This document shows, in pieces, positions 10,801 to 25,800 of a stretch of DNA of 64,000 nt (position 1 is the first letter of the stretch; each line of letters starts with the position of its first letter). The DNA is from Syngnathus acus (Eukaryota > Chordata > Actinopteri > Syngnathiformes > Syngnathidae), in contig NC_051088.1 of NCBI RefSeq assembly GCF_901709675.1, forward strand, positions 5,791,664-5,855,663, given 5' to 3'. The translations under genes and the position numbers were made by a program. The notes below the pieces were generated by a model, which was not told the DNA's origin, ran no database searches, and saw only the letters and a program-made list of their open reading frames with translations.

Positions 10801-13800
10801 AACATCTAGGCGTCCCCATCATTGCTCGATTGTCAAGACTGTCAACGTCTTGTTAATGCAGTGATTAACATGAATATTGCATTTGTTTTCTACTGCCGCT
10901 CTCCTGGCACCGGTATTTTGCTTTCTCTTTGATTAGAATCATAGATGGCTGTGTGTATTGTTGCCACCATGAACTGAAGCAATCCACATTGTATTTATTG
11001 CAGTAGCTCTGCAATAAATACAACCTGGATACTTTTTTATAGGTGGCTCTGGCAGACTGATGGAAAGAGTGAAGTCCTCTTTGGTTGTCCCCAAAGCCCA
11101 AACATGACTTGTAACACAACGCTGTTGGTATGTTGCTTCATTTGTGTTGTCCTTGTTCATGTCGTCTGTCTGAAAGCATGTTCTACTCTATAGAAAGTGG
11201 TTTTGAGTATCACCGCAATGGGGAAAAGGGAAGTGAGTCAAATGTAGAGACAGGGCATTGACATTTCTTTTTGGTCTTGTCAACTTTGCTCTTTCGGTGT
11301 AACACAACACCCTGGATTTTGCCATTCTTGAGCCTGCACATGTCTTTCTTCTCTTGTCATCCATCAGTTTTGCCTTCTTTAAGTTTGTGTAGAGCTACTG
11401 TCCAGGGTGTCTGCAGCTTCATAAAGCATTACATTAGATTTTTCACAACTACCACTAGGACTTAACTTATTAGTAAAGAAAAAATAAATAAATTAAATGT
11501 CATTTAATGAGGGTAGAGACAAATTTCACTGAAGTACCTTATGCGCTGAGATAGCTATTTGGAAGCTAGCTGCGCATTTTGTAAAAACTTAATTTTCACA
11601 AAGTTGCCTTTACCCTAAAAAGTAAAATGTATGTAGAATAATACAATATTTTGAGATTTATCCACTTGGAAAAGTAAAATGTATGTAGAATAATACAATA
11701 TTTTGAGATTTATCCACTTGGATTGATCAATTTTTGCACGTGAGGTAAATCATTCTGTATGGAATGGCTTCAATTGAGATTTCAAGCCCAGTAAATGTTA
11801 GAAGTAATAAAGAAATATAGTACAAAGATATGAAATCATAATTGAAACTTATCATATCATGAATACAAATAGGGCCAGTGCTAGTTCTGGCACTTATCCT
11901 TATTCATCACTCTTTTTCCAATCTTCTCCACAACTTACAACTTGGCTCTGAACTTCTGAGGAAAGGTGTATCATGCTAAGGTGTGTCATGTATAAACAAA
12001 ACGCCACACATGTGACTTCATGCCATTTTACAACTATGAGATCATCAGTGCGGAGTCTGACCGGTTCAGATAGGTTGAAATGAAGAATGATTATTCAATG
12101 TGACGGGCTGTCGCGTTGGTGCAGTCCGGCAGGGACTTAAATAGATGAAAGATAACTTCTAATTCTGCGAGCCTGAAGATTGTTACTTTCCTATGCAGTC
12201 AGCACCACACTCCTTTATTGCTTATCTTACTCCCATAGGTCAGATCCTCATAAATTGCTGGAGGCCTCCAGTAAAGGAGTTTACCAACATTTTTTTCGAG
12301 TCTGTACTCTTTGTTTTGTGCCGCCCCCCCCATGGCAATTGCATTCTGACTTATCTGCCGCTGTAGATATGCCATTGTTTGGCAAGTGTGTCTAAATGTT
12401 TCTGACAGGTCTATGTCAAAGACAGGCCACAAGGGTACTGCCATCCTTTCCCTCACCCCTTGGAAGCGCATGTACCACCCCTAACCAGTAGATGGTGATG
12501 TTAATCCTCTCTGGATCCACTCTGGCCTCAGCATGCATCTCCTGACACTATCCTCGCCTTGTATCCTCCGAGAGGAAAGGGAGCTCTCATCCATGTGTGG
12601 AGGGTCATGCCACCAATTCCTGCCCCTGCATCCCCCCCTTTGAAGACCATGAAATTGGTGATCCAGGACACACAATTAGCGCGCTCGGCCTATTGACTGG
12701 CGAGGGGGTTGACGTGTGATTATAATGTCACGGGAATGTCACAATCTGTCTGGTTGTCTTTGTTAGCACTATGTTGCCAGGTTGGCATGGTGTACTCAAG
12801 AAATAATAATTTGATCAATAAAAGGATGCTTCTATCTGCTGTCACTTGCCTCTCCATTGTAGTTTTATTAGTTAATTTGGCAGGTGACAGGATGCCACGC
12901 ACAAGCCAGCTTGAGTCTGTGGACGATAGGCTTGTCACAGCAATTTGCCTGTGACGAAGGCCTCGGTCATCCCGACAGGGCGACACAACTTCTGTGGTGT
13001 GTCCGTTGGACACAAGCGTCACAATGTTTGCTGCTGGTGCCGCTTACATTTTGCCTCAATCAGCTAATTGAATGCGAAAGCCCGCCGGTCCTTCATGATG
13101 TGAAGGACAACACAAGGTGCAGGGTCGGTCTCAAGAAACGCAGTTGTGGTTTACTCTATCTGGCTGCTCTACCACTAGATTTTCAAAATCACTGTGGTTT
13201 TCAGCAGTTTGTTTTTGTGAGTGAAAACACATGGCTTCAAAAGCATCTCAACATGAACGTTTTTGACAATGTCGGCCTACTATCGTTCTATTGCGGGTTT
13301 ATCTTTACCAGCGAACACAGAAATCAGTGAAATGTACATGATGTACCAAATGCTATTGATTTTAGTATGCTTTTTGAAATTTAAAAGAATTATTCGAACT
13401 GGTGAAATCTCTGTTTTTACGGAGGTAACCAAGTGAAATGTTTTAATCACCGTTATGCAAAGCTTTCCTCTTGTAGCACATGCGTGCACAAAATAACGAA
13501 ACATTTAATTTCTACAATTGACCTTAGTTTTCCTAAGCTTTGTTAATGCCTTCAAACTTTGAGGTTTTTCATCTGTTGCACATGTGTGTTCAAGTTGTAT
13601 TTTGGGTACATTCCACTGATCTAAAGTTGCATTGGTATGTCTGTTCCCTTTGCTGATGAGCACATTCTGTTTGTCACAGAATGTCATCATTGACTATTTG
13701 GAGGGGGGTTGGAGGAAAAAAAGAAAAAGGAAAGCTTCAAATTACAGGAAAGAGGCACTGCATTAAAGAACAAAAGAGATCGATGGCAGTACATTAAATT

Positions 13801-16800
13801 TTACGTGAATGAAAAAAAAATCAACTAATTAAAATTGATTACTCCTGCTTTGTAAATGTGTTTCTGAATTAAATTATTGTATGAAAACATTTTGACCAAT
13901 TGAGGATCTGAGGAAGTATCCATTACTGGATTGCAGCTGAGAAGAGGCTGGAATGTTTTGTGGTGGCTAAGTAGTTTGTTGTGCTCCACTGTGACTCCTC
14001 TACTGCACCCCTGACTGCTAAAGTGAAAAGGGTTCATATAGGATGACCCTCATATCTTAGAGCAGCACCCGGATCATGGTTTTTGCCTTTTACCTGAATT
14101 AAAAAGCATTTGTGGTCCATTTTAGCATTTTTGTTCAAATCTCTTCCCTCTTTATCCATCGATCCTCTGTGAGCTCCTTTTTAACTAAACATTCACATCT
14201 CACTACATTGCATTTGCGCACTGAGAAATGTCAGACCCTTGTTAAACAAGACTGTTTTGGGACTGTTTGAATAAAAACAAATACAAATTGAGCCACTTAG
14301 CCTTTCGGTGTAAGAGCAATGTTGAAACCTGAACAATTTTGAAAATGCCAGGCTTTCATGTTCCATTGCCATATGGTCATACTTATGTCCAGTGTCAAAT
14401 GCTCAGATCGTGTATTTTGTTCATTCGATTTTTGTGTGTGGTTGTTCACATTACTTTTCAAATGTGATGACTGTGTGGCCAAAAGTGACTTGCATGTGCA
14501 AATGTTTAAAGCCACATTGTCACTAATAAGCAGCAACTGTAAAGGTGAATGCGGGGTAGGGATGCTTATCGAAACTGCTTACGGATCCTGTACTTCAACA
14601 TTGTTTTTATCAGTGCTATTTTTGTTTGGAAAAACAGCAAAGCAAGAATTGGAATTGTTTTTTTTTTTTAAATAATGAATGTACTTGTCTTCCTACTATG
14701 ACATCCATGTAAAATAAGTAAAACTAATTCTACACAGAAAAAGAAATTAGCCTTTGTTGCAGCAGAACGAAATGGCTCATCTCTAGTTGTGAAAATGCAT
14801 ACTTGATGAATATAATAATGTAATTGCTAGTGAGAAAGGAGATCAAAGAGATATAAGGTGCAAAATATGTTGTCTAAACTTTTTTTTTTTTTTAATAATT
14901 TTTTTTAAAGAGTCATTTTTCCAAAACCGTTAACAGAACTGTTAAGGGTGGAGCTCATCAATACTCCAGTTGTCAATAATCAAGCTCCGGGGCCAGGTTA
15001 GTAACATGGATCGGTACCCGTCCGTAATGAGGGGGTTTGCAAATGTTCATACTTCATATATGATGTGCTGTGCAGTTTATCGGAATCACATTCTAATGAA
15101 TGATAAGCAACCTCAGCCTTTACTGATGTCCACAAATCACTCAGGACCAGAGTTGGGCATCGTTTGAATTTGGACGATTCCGGTTACGATTTCGGGTCTT
15201 TGGTTGAATTCAGGTGCCTAACGGTTCTCGATTCGGACTCTTATAATAATAAGCGTCCGCCCGATCAATATATCAGTTCCAAGTAAATGCACCTATAACT
15301 AACATAAAACTTGAATGTCAAACCATCATCCTCGGTGTTGAGGCACAAGCTTAGTTGAAAAAAACCTTGGTCATCGGATAACTTGATAAATCATTATATG
15401 TGCGGGTAAACTGTATCTTTTGTTAATTATAGTTAACATGACCTCTATTTTCATTTTTAGGGAGAAATCAACAGTATGATACATTCAGTTGTATTATATT
15501 GTATTAGAGTTTGTAGTTTTACTGTTTCATAGTCCGTGGTGAAGAATCAACTGTACTTTACCCTTCATTTTTTTCTCACCACTCAGCCTTTTCATATTTG
15601 TGGTGATAGAGTGCTGATTTCCAAACTAAGCTAAATGGAAAGTTTGGTCAGTACATGCAGTCTGAAAAGACGGAACATAACTCAGATTTCCGTTAAGGTC
15701 CTCTTTGAAAAAATTGCGTAATCCCGCTTTGATATCTTCATCGTAGCCTTGCCAGTGGCTGTCACTGATACACTGATACACACGTTATTTTTAAACCTAA
15801 ATGTCAATTGGGTTTTCCATTGTGTGTTTCATGTGTTGAGATGTTGACTTTGACCTTTTAATTTTCAAACGTTGGGCATCATTCAATAAAAATTGACCAC
15901 ATTCTAAGAGCACAGGACACAGAAATTCTGCCAAGGTTATTTACCCTTTTGCTTTCCACCCCTGTTAGAAAGTCTATAATAAAACCGGTTGATTTGACCC
16001 GTTTTCACACAATTGTTGTATAAGCAGGTGTTGTAGTTTTTGTGAAGTGTTCCGTTTTTGTCCCAAAAATAATCAAAGTAATCAAAGTGAAACCAAGTAC
16101 GTACTGGTGTTTTGCTGTGACAGAAATTGTTCAGCAGCAGCCACACTGTTGAGGTAAGGTACAATCATGGATAAAATCTTAGATCGCATCTGTTTCCTCA
16201 GTTTTTTTGTTCATTTTTAATGCCTGGTACAACTAAAGATATTTCTATTTGGACAAATACGTCAACAAAAAATAGCTCTTAATATATGCAGCTATTTTCT
16301 ATGCTTTTCTTGATAATAACCAAAAACACAGTACAGTACAATACAATATATCTTGTATAGTGTATAAGTGGAGCATGCATGCGCCTCGCTTCCTGATCTC
16401 TAACAGGGTCAATAATTTTCTATAGCTGCTCCCATGAGGCTTTGCTTCCTCTGCTAAAGGTCATATTAAGGTGGGAACCATGTCACAATTAGAAGGGCAT
16501 TTAAAACCCCCTCTTTTAAAAAGATTGTATGGCTAAAAAGCGCTGTTGGTCACATCAACCAGTCAGGCGAGTAAAGGAAATACAGTAATTATTAAAGATT
16601 CATTTTTGTTAGATGTGCTCTTGTATCAGGATGATATTTGGTTTAGTCATATCCTCTAAAGCACAGGTGTCAAACTCAAGGCCCGGGGGCCAGATACGGC
16701 CCGCCACATCATTTTATGTGGCCCGCGAAGACAAATTGTGCATCAAATTCGTGTGTCATTACTAGAATTGCAAATTGTCTTCACTTTTAATAATATATAT

Positions 16801-19800
16801 TTTTTTAAATATTTGATGAGTTTTTGTCTGATTTGAAAATGAGTTATTTGTCAGTTTGTTTTGTAACTTTTACTCTATATAATATGAGGTGCTCATACAT
16901 TTATTTGGGTTGACAGTCATAATGGCCCTCCGAAAGAAGCTATGACTACAATGCGGCCCGCGAAAAAAATGACTTTGACACCCCTGCTTTAAAGAAAGCA
17001 TAAAATTAACAGCTTCATTTTTTGCTGTCTCTCACGTTCTCATGCTTTTGATTTTCCAAATATGTGTTTAAAGGTGGAAATGTGAGATGATTCTAATACA
17101 ATTTTTGTCCATGGCGATTAGTGTGTCATCATATCAGGGGCACTTTAACATGAATATACAGGCCAGGGTAATTGGGAATGAATTGATTCACACTGAGACT
17201 GAATTCTATACTTGCTGACTTCCTTTGAGCCCCCTCCATTACACCTCCTACCTAAATTCTACTTGCTTCATGGCTTCCAAATAGAGAAAAAGTATAGTAG
17301 TTGTTGTGGGGAACTAGTTAGAGCTTATTAATAATTATTTAGGTGTGCCTTAATAATTCTTCGTATTAGTATTCATCCAGAAGGTTTTTGTTCTTTTTTT
17401 TGATAATTTTAGTTGCTTAGTTGGCAATATAAGAACATTATCAGGGGTTGATTCATCCCAATAACTGTTTGTTCTGGCCAATCTGTTGTCACTATTTCAT
17501 TTTGAGATTCATGCTTTTTTTCAAAGTTACAGTATTTATGAAATCATACATGTTATATCTCTTTTATTAATTAAATGTTTTTACTAGCTGGTATAGTGAA
17601 AATACTTACAATTTCAGGACTGATATCACAAAAGTATAAATTTTCAACCCAAACGACAACTTTCCCTCAGTCAGTGTGGGCCAGACGATTGACCAGCACG
17701 TCTTCTGTTGCGTTCTTCAGTGTTGAAAAGAGGTGAGCGTTGTGGCAGAACAACTCATGGTTGCAAAGCGCCTGCTCACAATGTCCTGAGCATTTAGCAG
17801 TTCCTGGGTGAGAACATTGCCCATTTTGATAAAGTGGATTACATCAACATGGCCGCTGCCAATTGAACTACGGAGGGCCGCCAACCCTTCAAGGAGTGCA
17901 TGGAATGTGGAGCATAGAATGCTGAAAACATGTTTTACGACAAGTAGATTTATATATTTTGTGATAACAGTCCTGGAACGTTTCTGACACACCTTATTAT
18001 ATATACAACCGCTTACATGTATTCCCCAACCATGTGGTCTGAGCATAAATATATTTTATTCTCATTTAGCACAAATCAACGCATTACATTTCTAATTTTG
18101 TGCAGTGTAGCGCAAGTCTTGTCCAATTCAAACTCAATAACATGGCAGTAATCCTGTTCGCTCATCAACTTCACTCTCAGTAAGTGTGTTGGTTAATGGT
18201 CTCGGCTCCTCTGATTGAGTTTTTGCCTCTTTTTCAGCTTCACCTCACACTTTAATGGATATCTGGTTTGTAATGATTATTGCCCTTAACGTGAAGCACT
18301 TAGCACATGAGAAAGTAGAGCTTGAAATTTTTTTTAATAGTTATAAAAATAAAATCAAAGGAAATTTACTAGTTTTTTTACCAGTAGAAATTATTATTTT
18401 TGTCTTAAATTGTGACAGAGGTAAACATATCTTGTCATGTTATCCACCCCACCCCCCTGAAAGCTCAGTTGTGCTACCCAACACTATAACTGAGATGATC
18501 TATAAGTCAATAACAAGACAAGACTAAAATCTGTGCAATGTGGTTATAATTGATTGAGATGTCTGGGTGGAACTTGTTTAAAGCTTCTATGTCATCTGCT
18601 AAGAAGTGCACTTTTCCTTTCCCTAAAGATCTACCACTAAACAAATGGACATGTGCCTCATTAGTTTGGTGCTGAGCTGGACATGGGCTTTCCAAGATGT
18701 TGTCCTTATGCTGTTAACATGACCACAATATTTTATTAGTAATATCAGGTATAATAGGTGTCTTCAAAATATTGGCGTAAGATTAAAAAAAACTTGTTCA
18801 AATGCCATTAGGCATGTTTTTTTTAAATAACATTTTCTCGAATTTGCAGCATGTTGAAGGTTTATTTAATTTTTTGTCTATTTAATTTTAGACGTAGACG
18901 TCATCAGCATGTCTTAAGTTGAATGAAAACCGAAACAAATAAATAGCTCCCATAATATTTTGACAGCAAAAACAGTTTTCCCCAACTTTCAATTTACCTG
19001 AGATGTTAACATATTTTGGTTTTAAATTTAAACAGATTTACGGTAAGGTGACAATATTCTCTCACTCAGCACACATTTTCATAATACACCGCCATTGAGT
19101 GTTTCTGTTTTTAGATTTTCATTTTTGTTGTTCTGATGTAATTCTGTCGAAGAGCTGAATTTCTTTGTCACGCTCTCAAAGCTGCATTTCTGCATGTGTT
19201 TTGCCATTATATTTTGGCCCAAAAGTTTTATTGTTTTCCGTGTGGTGGGGGCTTTGCGGATAAGTATTGCCCTTTCATTTACTTGCCTCTGAAGTGCTTT
19301 CCCTGGGAACCTAAAAGTGTCTTAAATTTAATTTTATTAAATGAAGGCCTTAATTATCCTTAAAGGTGACACTTAATCCTTAAATCTGTCGTTCAAAGGT
19401 CATAGACACAATAAACCAGAAAAGAATTTGTCGAATTTGTAATTAGTGTAGAATCACTATAAAAAGTTTCATAGATTGATAATATGTTGAGATATCGTTA
19501 AAATGAAATTGAGATATAAAGATTCCATTTTTCACAACCCTAGTTGTCAGTGAATGTGGGTAAAAGTGTAAATCCCTTAGCCAAATAGTAGTTATTATTT
19601 TTGTATCCTTTTTGTGACCCTCATGTACATCAAGACCTCTTAATTGTTACAACTGTGGTGTTTATCTGTTCACTAACAAAATTTTACTGGCAAATTTGGT
19701 TAGTTTTGATAAATGTCCTCCATTGACTGCCTGGAAATATTTTATGTACTACCATCTTAGAATAAAGTGTACTTAATTTGGTTTCACCTTAATTGCAATC

Positions 19801-22800
19801 TGCACGCACTAATGAAAAGTCAAGTCCACTTGAATAAGAACCATGAATTTGCTTTGACACGATAGCCTTGTGTGTGTGTTTGCTCGCCTTCTCAAACACC
19901 CATCGGACATGTTTAAACGGTCGCGCTTTTGCATCGAAATGGGTGCGCAGTATATGCAACGCATTAGCCAAAATGAATTACTCCTGGCAAGGCGCTCAAT
20001 CACTTTGTATCTTTCAACACTAAAAGAAAAGAAGAGTAATCAAAACCTTTCAACCTATTAGAGGGATGACTTCTCCATTGAATCACGGGGACCACAGGTG
20101 TGATAAGTCATTGAAACCTCCTCTCCAGTTATTTCCCCCTTTCTCTGACTTCTTACATATTTATTCATTTTCCGAGGCCGCCCACTTCAAATGTATTGTT
20201 TAATGCAGTTTGATGGATAATTCCTCCACCTCCCTTCCAATTCTTGGAAATGCATACTCGGATGGAAAATTAAAGTTCACCTCAAAGGAAAACATAATAG
20301 AATCGATGAAAGCGGTGCACTTAAAACTTTTGATGTTCTGATGCGATTTAACTTTGTAGTGCATTAACGTTTCAAGTCATTACAACATTTAGGCTGTGTG
20401 ATTTGATCACGACAGGTTTTTAACTGGAAGAATTACAGAGGTTTTCAGCCTCGGATTCTGAAGTTATTAGATACAAATGATCACCTCCGCATTAAGTATA
20501 GATTTTCTTTCAGAGCGCACTTAGCAATGGAAGTTTGTCTTTAAGAGGGTAATAGCAAATTAAGCTCCTTACTCCATTTGTCCACCACTCTTGATGGGCT
20601 AATTTTATAACTGCTGATTTGGTCATTCTCTCCATTTACAGTGGCTTGAAAGTAGTCAGGTGGGCTCCGTTATTAGCAGTCTCCGTTAAATGGATTCTTT
20701 ATTGTCCTTTTTCTTTCCCCTCAAACCAACTTGCAATGAATACTTGCCTTTACTGATAGTGTTGGCTTTTAAAAGTCTCACTTTCCTGTGTATCTCATGT
20801 TTTGTCATTTGTCTGCCTTTTGTCTCTTCCTAGGTTTCTACAGCTATAAAATTTCTTCAAAATCCAAAAGTACATCAGAGTCCCTTGGCCACCAGAAAAG
20901 CCTTCCTGAAGAAAAAAGGTAAGGGGTTAGATTATGCAAACGAAATATAGAATTTAAATGAAATAAATAACTTAATTTTATTCCAACTAAGTGTTGTATG
21001 AAAGCTATACAATACAGATGATGTGTAAATGGTTAGTCATTTGTATTGAAAAATGCAGCAGGGTAGGCTTCCGCTCATAGTTGGTTGTTTGAGTCAGAGG
21101 TTGGGGCTGTAGCTCTGGGGGATCTAATAGGGTCGATTTTTAGCCACAGAGTGCGTGATTCAGGCCCTGTGAATAGATGACACAACAGTTGGGATGCTCC
21201 TTTGGGTTCAGGAAAATTAATATTGACAAACTCCCTCTGCATTTTCAATGGAATTTTCAATATTGGCCTCCAGCATTTGAACCCTTTTACTTAACTTTGT
21301 TGTTACTGTAACTTTGAAACCTGACAGATAGGACTTTTGTTGCCATTCAGAGAGATTGCTTTTAAAACATGGTGCATAATATTTATTTGACTTACCACAA
21401 TGAACTTGTTTTGGCTTGTTTCACTATATGCATATATATAATATATATACCGTAATTTTCGGACTATAAGTCGCGGTTTTTTTCATAGTTTGGGTGGGGG
21501 GGCGACTTATACTCAGGAGCGACTTATATACATATATATGTTTTTTTTCACTTTTTTGGGCATTTTATGGCTGGTGCGACTTATACTCCGGTGCGACTTA
21601 TAGTCCGAAAATTACGGTAATATATATAATATATAACATAATATATATATATATATATAATATAATATATAATGTGTTGTGCTAAACCACATATTTCCTA
21701 TAGCCTAAACACAGGCATTATTAAAGTTGGATTTAAAAACAATAGTGTAAAAGCTCCATAACTGAGTAAGTAACCAACTACAACCTACTGTTTGTAGTAC
21801 ACTTTTCCTAGCTCTTGATATATTTTCTTTGTGTTTGTCGCAGCGAAGATTGTTTGGTGAAATAAAAAATAAAACTAAGAGCCTGTCACCAAATGTTTAT
21901 ACTACCATACACTACATTCTTTTCTCTTTGTTTTAAACTATTTGCTGCACTTGAAAAACTGTTTGCTCTCACTGCACTTCCAGTCCATGAAATATGTATG
22001 ATGTTTTAATGCAGATTTATTTTGGAAAGTTAGTTCCACTGTAGATCTGAACAAGAAGCCTCAATTTGCATGTGGACATCGATCTCAGGGAAAGACATTG
22101 TAAAGATGAGAGAAACTCAAGCTATGAAACACTAAGCACAGAGTACATTACCGTTTTGAGAGGATAACTCTTCAGCCACTCAACAGTAAAGCTCGGAATC
22201 AAATCATTTATTTTGGAAAAGTGCATCCTCATACTGACTTATAAGACATATTTATTTATTTATTTTGTCTTGACAAGGCTACTTCGCCTTAATTTCTGGG
22301 GTGTACGTTTTTCATTTATCGTACATGCTCGAGGAGGATGACATAAGAGTGTGGGTTTTTTCTTATTTTAGATCACCACTTTTCATTTATTGATTGTAGA
22401 AAGAAAACCATTCAAGTTTCAAGTGACACAACCTCAATTATTTTTTGCTCCCCAATGTTATGTTTATGTTAAAAAAAAAAATCAAAATGAAATCAAACGC
22501 CCCAGATCAAAATGAGTTCTCTTTCAAATTTGAATTCAAACCTGAACTGAATTTGCTCTCTGGTTTATGACTGCAATGTAAACCAACAGATTGCATCCAT
22601 GCATGTCTGAAGTCATTAAAATACTCTGATCGGTGATGCACACACACTCATCTACCCCAACAGCTTAGACATTAAAAAAAAAAAAAACCAGCCCAGGTTG
22701 TACCCCACTCTTTGTCAGCTGTGCACCCAGCCACCCACCCAACTCAGGTTAAATGGTACACATTTGATAAATAAATGTGATGGATATTTTTGCATACTTT

Positions 22801-25800
22801 GTTTTGTTAAGACAATGTTATCTGCAGAATCATCTCTAAAAACCTAAATATTAAGAAACATGACAGGAACACCACAGTTTGGTTGGACCACCATGCAAAA
22901 ATACTGAATGTAGAACTGGGGAAATGAAGGTTGCGAGTAGAGTCAGCCAATAAAATGACACATTTCATATTTCAATTAGCTATTTGTGTGTATTTTCTCA
23001 TGGTGTCAAAACTTGTAATATTTTGAACGTCATGCAAAGTGAGTTAGCAAATGTAACGACAATTAAATCATATACATTATGTGCCACATGAAACGCTTGT
23101 GTACAGGTAAACAGACAAATCACAGATGGACACTAAGTCAGAACTTGGTCATTGTGAGCTGCGGTGTAAATGCAGCCCCAGTCTTCTTCACCGTTTGATC
23201 TAGAAACTAAATCATCCTGCTTCTTCTACTGCAAACGCGTCAGTCTTAATTTCTAATACAGTTTAATGTCATATTTATGTAAATACCTCTGGATTTTACT
23301 TTATATTAACGACCAGAAATGTCAAAGCACACATAAAATGAAACAATACTATCTCCCGGTAGAGTGGAATTTAAATTGGATTCCTCTTGCTGGCAATATT
23401 TACGCTGGAGTCTGGACAGCTGATGAAGGGGAAAATAGGACCCACTTTGATTGCATGTTGCAGAATCTTTACACAATAATCTTGCTCGTGCATATTATTT
23501 CACTGCACATTTGTGACCTAATCTACGCTGAAGGATGCCTCCGTGGTCATATCTCTCCCTTTTCAAAGGCATCGTAATAGTTTGGTTTATTTCAATATTC
23601 ATTGAAAAATACAATTTCTGTTTTCCCTCAACTGTCAATTCCCGGATATGAATTGGCAATTACGCAGTCCGATATTTGTAGCTGCCCTCTCAGTGTCCTC
23701 GTTGAATGAACTGTCTGAAATATTGAAAGTTTGTCAGCTAATGTAATATGAATCATGATATAAAACAGATAAATTCGTTTTTCTTTGCAAAAGGAGTTGG
23801 GAAATAAATTGTATGTAGACGCTACTCCAGCTGAGCAATTTTGCCTTACTTGTTCCTTGCCAACATTAAATATGTTTGACTGTTTGAATGAAGTATAATG
23901 AGATGCTGTCTCATTTTGTGGATTGTGCTGTCTTTGCTCTCGACAATTAACACATGCAGTCTACCAGACAGAGTGCTGAAACCCATTTTGGAGCCACAAT
24001 TTAGCCTAGACAATTAGTAGTTACACACATAATTACTAAAAAAAAAAAAAAAAATTCCATCTTGTTACATGTCACTTTGACCGAAGCTCCAAAGGCGACA
24101 AGCTCGATTGTACGGACTTTGTTTGGGAAGCTGTTTCTTTGCATATAAAATAGGAAGAGTTCATTTTCTGTCAATTATACTTAATTGATGTCTTGCTTTA
24201 TTTCTTTCTTTTTTTATGGTGTCGTCGTTGCTGTGAGTTTACAGAATAAAAATGGATTTCACCCTGAGTAGAGGGCCATCGAGTGAGGGTCAGAGAGAAC
24301 ATCGGTAGGCTGTTGGGCTATTACTGTGCCTGGTATGAAGGTAAGGGTAAGGATAAGGTTCATCATCCCACATATTAATGGGATGCTATATGTAAGTGGC
24401 GTTATGTGACTCACCTCTCGGACAAAAATGACAATGACCAAGGCCTGCAAAGAAGGTAAAGGGATTGATGTGGTTATAAATTACTCCACGGCGCCACCTA
24501 GTCGAGGCCTTGCCTACTTTGTCATCAGTAGGGCGATAAAAGTGGGGAAATGAGAGCAGTCTCCCCTTTTTTTTAATACATAAATGAATACTCTATGAGA
24601 GTGTATGCCATTTTCTAGCAGTTGTATCAAACTAAAAGGACGTGAGGGACCATCACCACAACGTATTCAGTGTCTTGATGTCACGCTCCTCTTATTAATA
24701 CCCCATTGACCTTCTTATACTTGACATAACCTGTGCGGTTGTTTTAAAAATGATATCCAAAATATAATTGCTCTGAAGGACCCTTAGAAAATATGTTCAC
24801 CTTTTACCCAAAATATTTCACTGCGCAATTTTTGTAATTGACCGTCCTGCTGAGGTCTTGACCCATAAAGTCCAGGAGTGCCAGAATTGGAGAAATTGAT
24901 TTAATAAAAGAGGCCGACTGCCTCTTTGCCCTTAAAAATGCCGAGAGAATATGAGGCTCCGGAAATAGAGCTGTAAATAACCTGACGAGCAATGGGTTTT
25001 CCTTTAAATAAATACCGATCAGGTTTATGTTGAAAGACAATAGAAAACGTAGTCCAGATATGCAGTTTACAGTATTTATAGCTGTAATATCGAGGTGCCA
25101 GCACCGTAATTTCATGCCCCAATGAGAATGGCAAGGTCAAAGCAAATGCTTTGGCTGAGCATCTGCTAATACTGTGACTCATAAACAGGCTCTGTGTGTA
25201 TCAGGTGCAGCAAATAATACAGTATAATGAAATACACAATAGCTTTCCATTATTGTTCTTTTTTTATGGTGTTGTCATTAGGTGTAATTTATGTCTTAAA
25301 AATTCATCACCCCATGGGTCGATCTGAAATGGGGTCCAGGGGTCATTCTACAGGTTTTGGAACCTCTAATAAATTTCCCCAACCCTTTTTTTGTCTGTCC
25401 TTTTATATGGAAAATCTTGTCCTCTTCTTTTGGATCTGAGGCTGCTTTCATTTGTTTGCTGCTGTGTTCAAATAGATCAGCACCAACTTTGTACCTGTAT
25501 TTGGACCCGAGAACAGCTTAAGAGCTGTACTTTTTCTATATAAAGGTTACACCGAGTTAATCAACGATCGTCTATTAAGAAGTGCAACTTGTTAGCTGAC
25601 ATCGATCTATACTTTTACATTTGAAGGTATCAGGAACAAGCCAAGTGTCTTGTGCTGAAGCCAAAATGCTTGCTCATCTCACTCAATACCACCATGTAGT
25701 CTGCTGTGGTCAGAAGAATCTGGAGTGCCTAGAGACAATATTGCTTATTTGACAGTGCAATGTGACTGACTATACAAACTCAGCACGCAGTGCACGCCAC

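Larger units (their letters stand above)
2997..20833 (+). other. PEX14 intron 2 (17.8 kb)
   Basis: The largest intron. It holds the microsatellites at 4281 and 4780, a Tc1-like transposase relic near 6.1-6.45 kb, tandem duplications at 8461 and 11618, a possible hAT relic at 15148 and the hAT copy at 16662. The rest is AT-rich sequence with no recognisable gene; open frames there are short and lack codon structure or family similarity. Confidence 0.85.

Noticed and set aside
12884-13330. 148-codon open frame on the plus strand
   Set aside because: No family similarity or plausible start context; lies inside intron 2.
15860-15890. GTTGGGCATCATT as the partner end of the relic at 15148
   Set aside because: It is in the same orientation as the left motif, not inverted, so it cannot be the other terminus.
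17717-18046. 109-codon open frame on the minus strand in PEX14 intron 2
   Set aside because: No recognisable domain, no splice context, and its length is within chance for AT-rich DNA. A translated search would decide.
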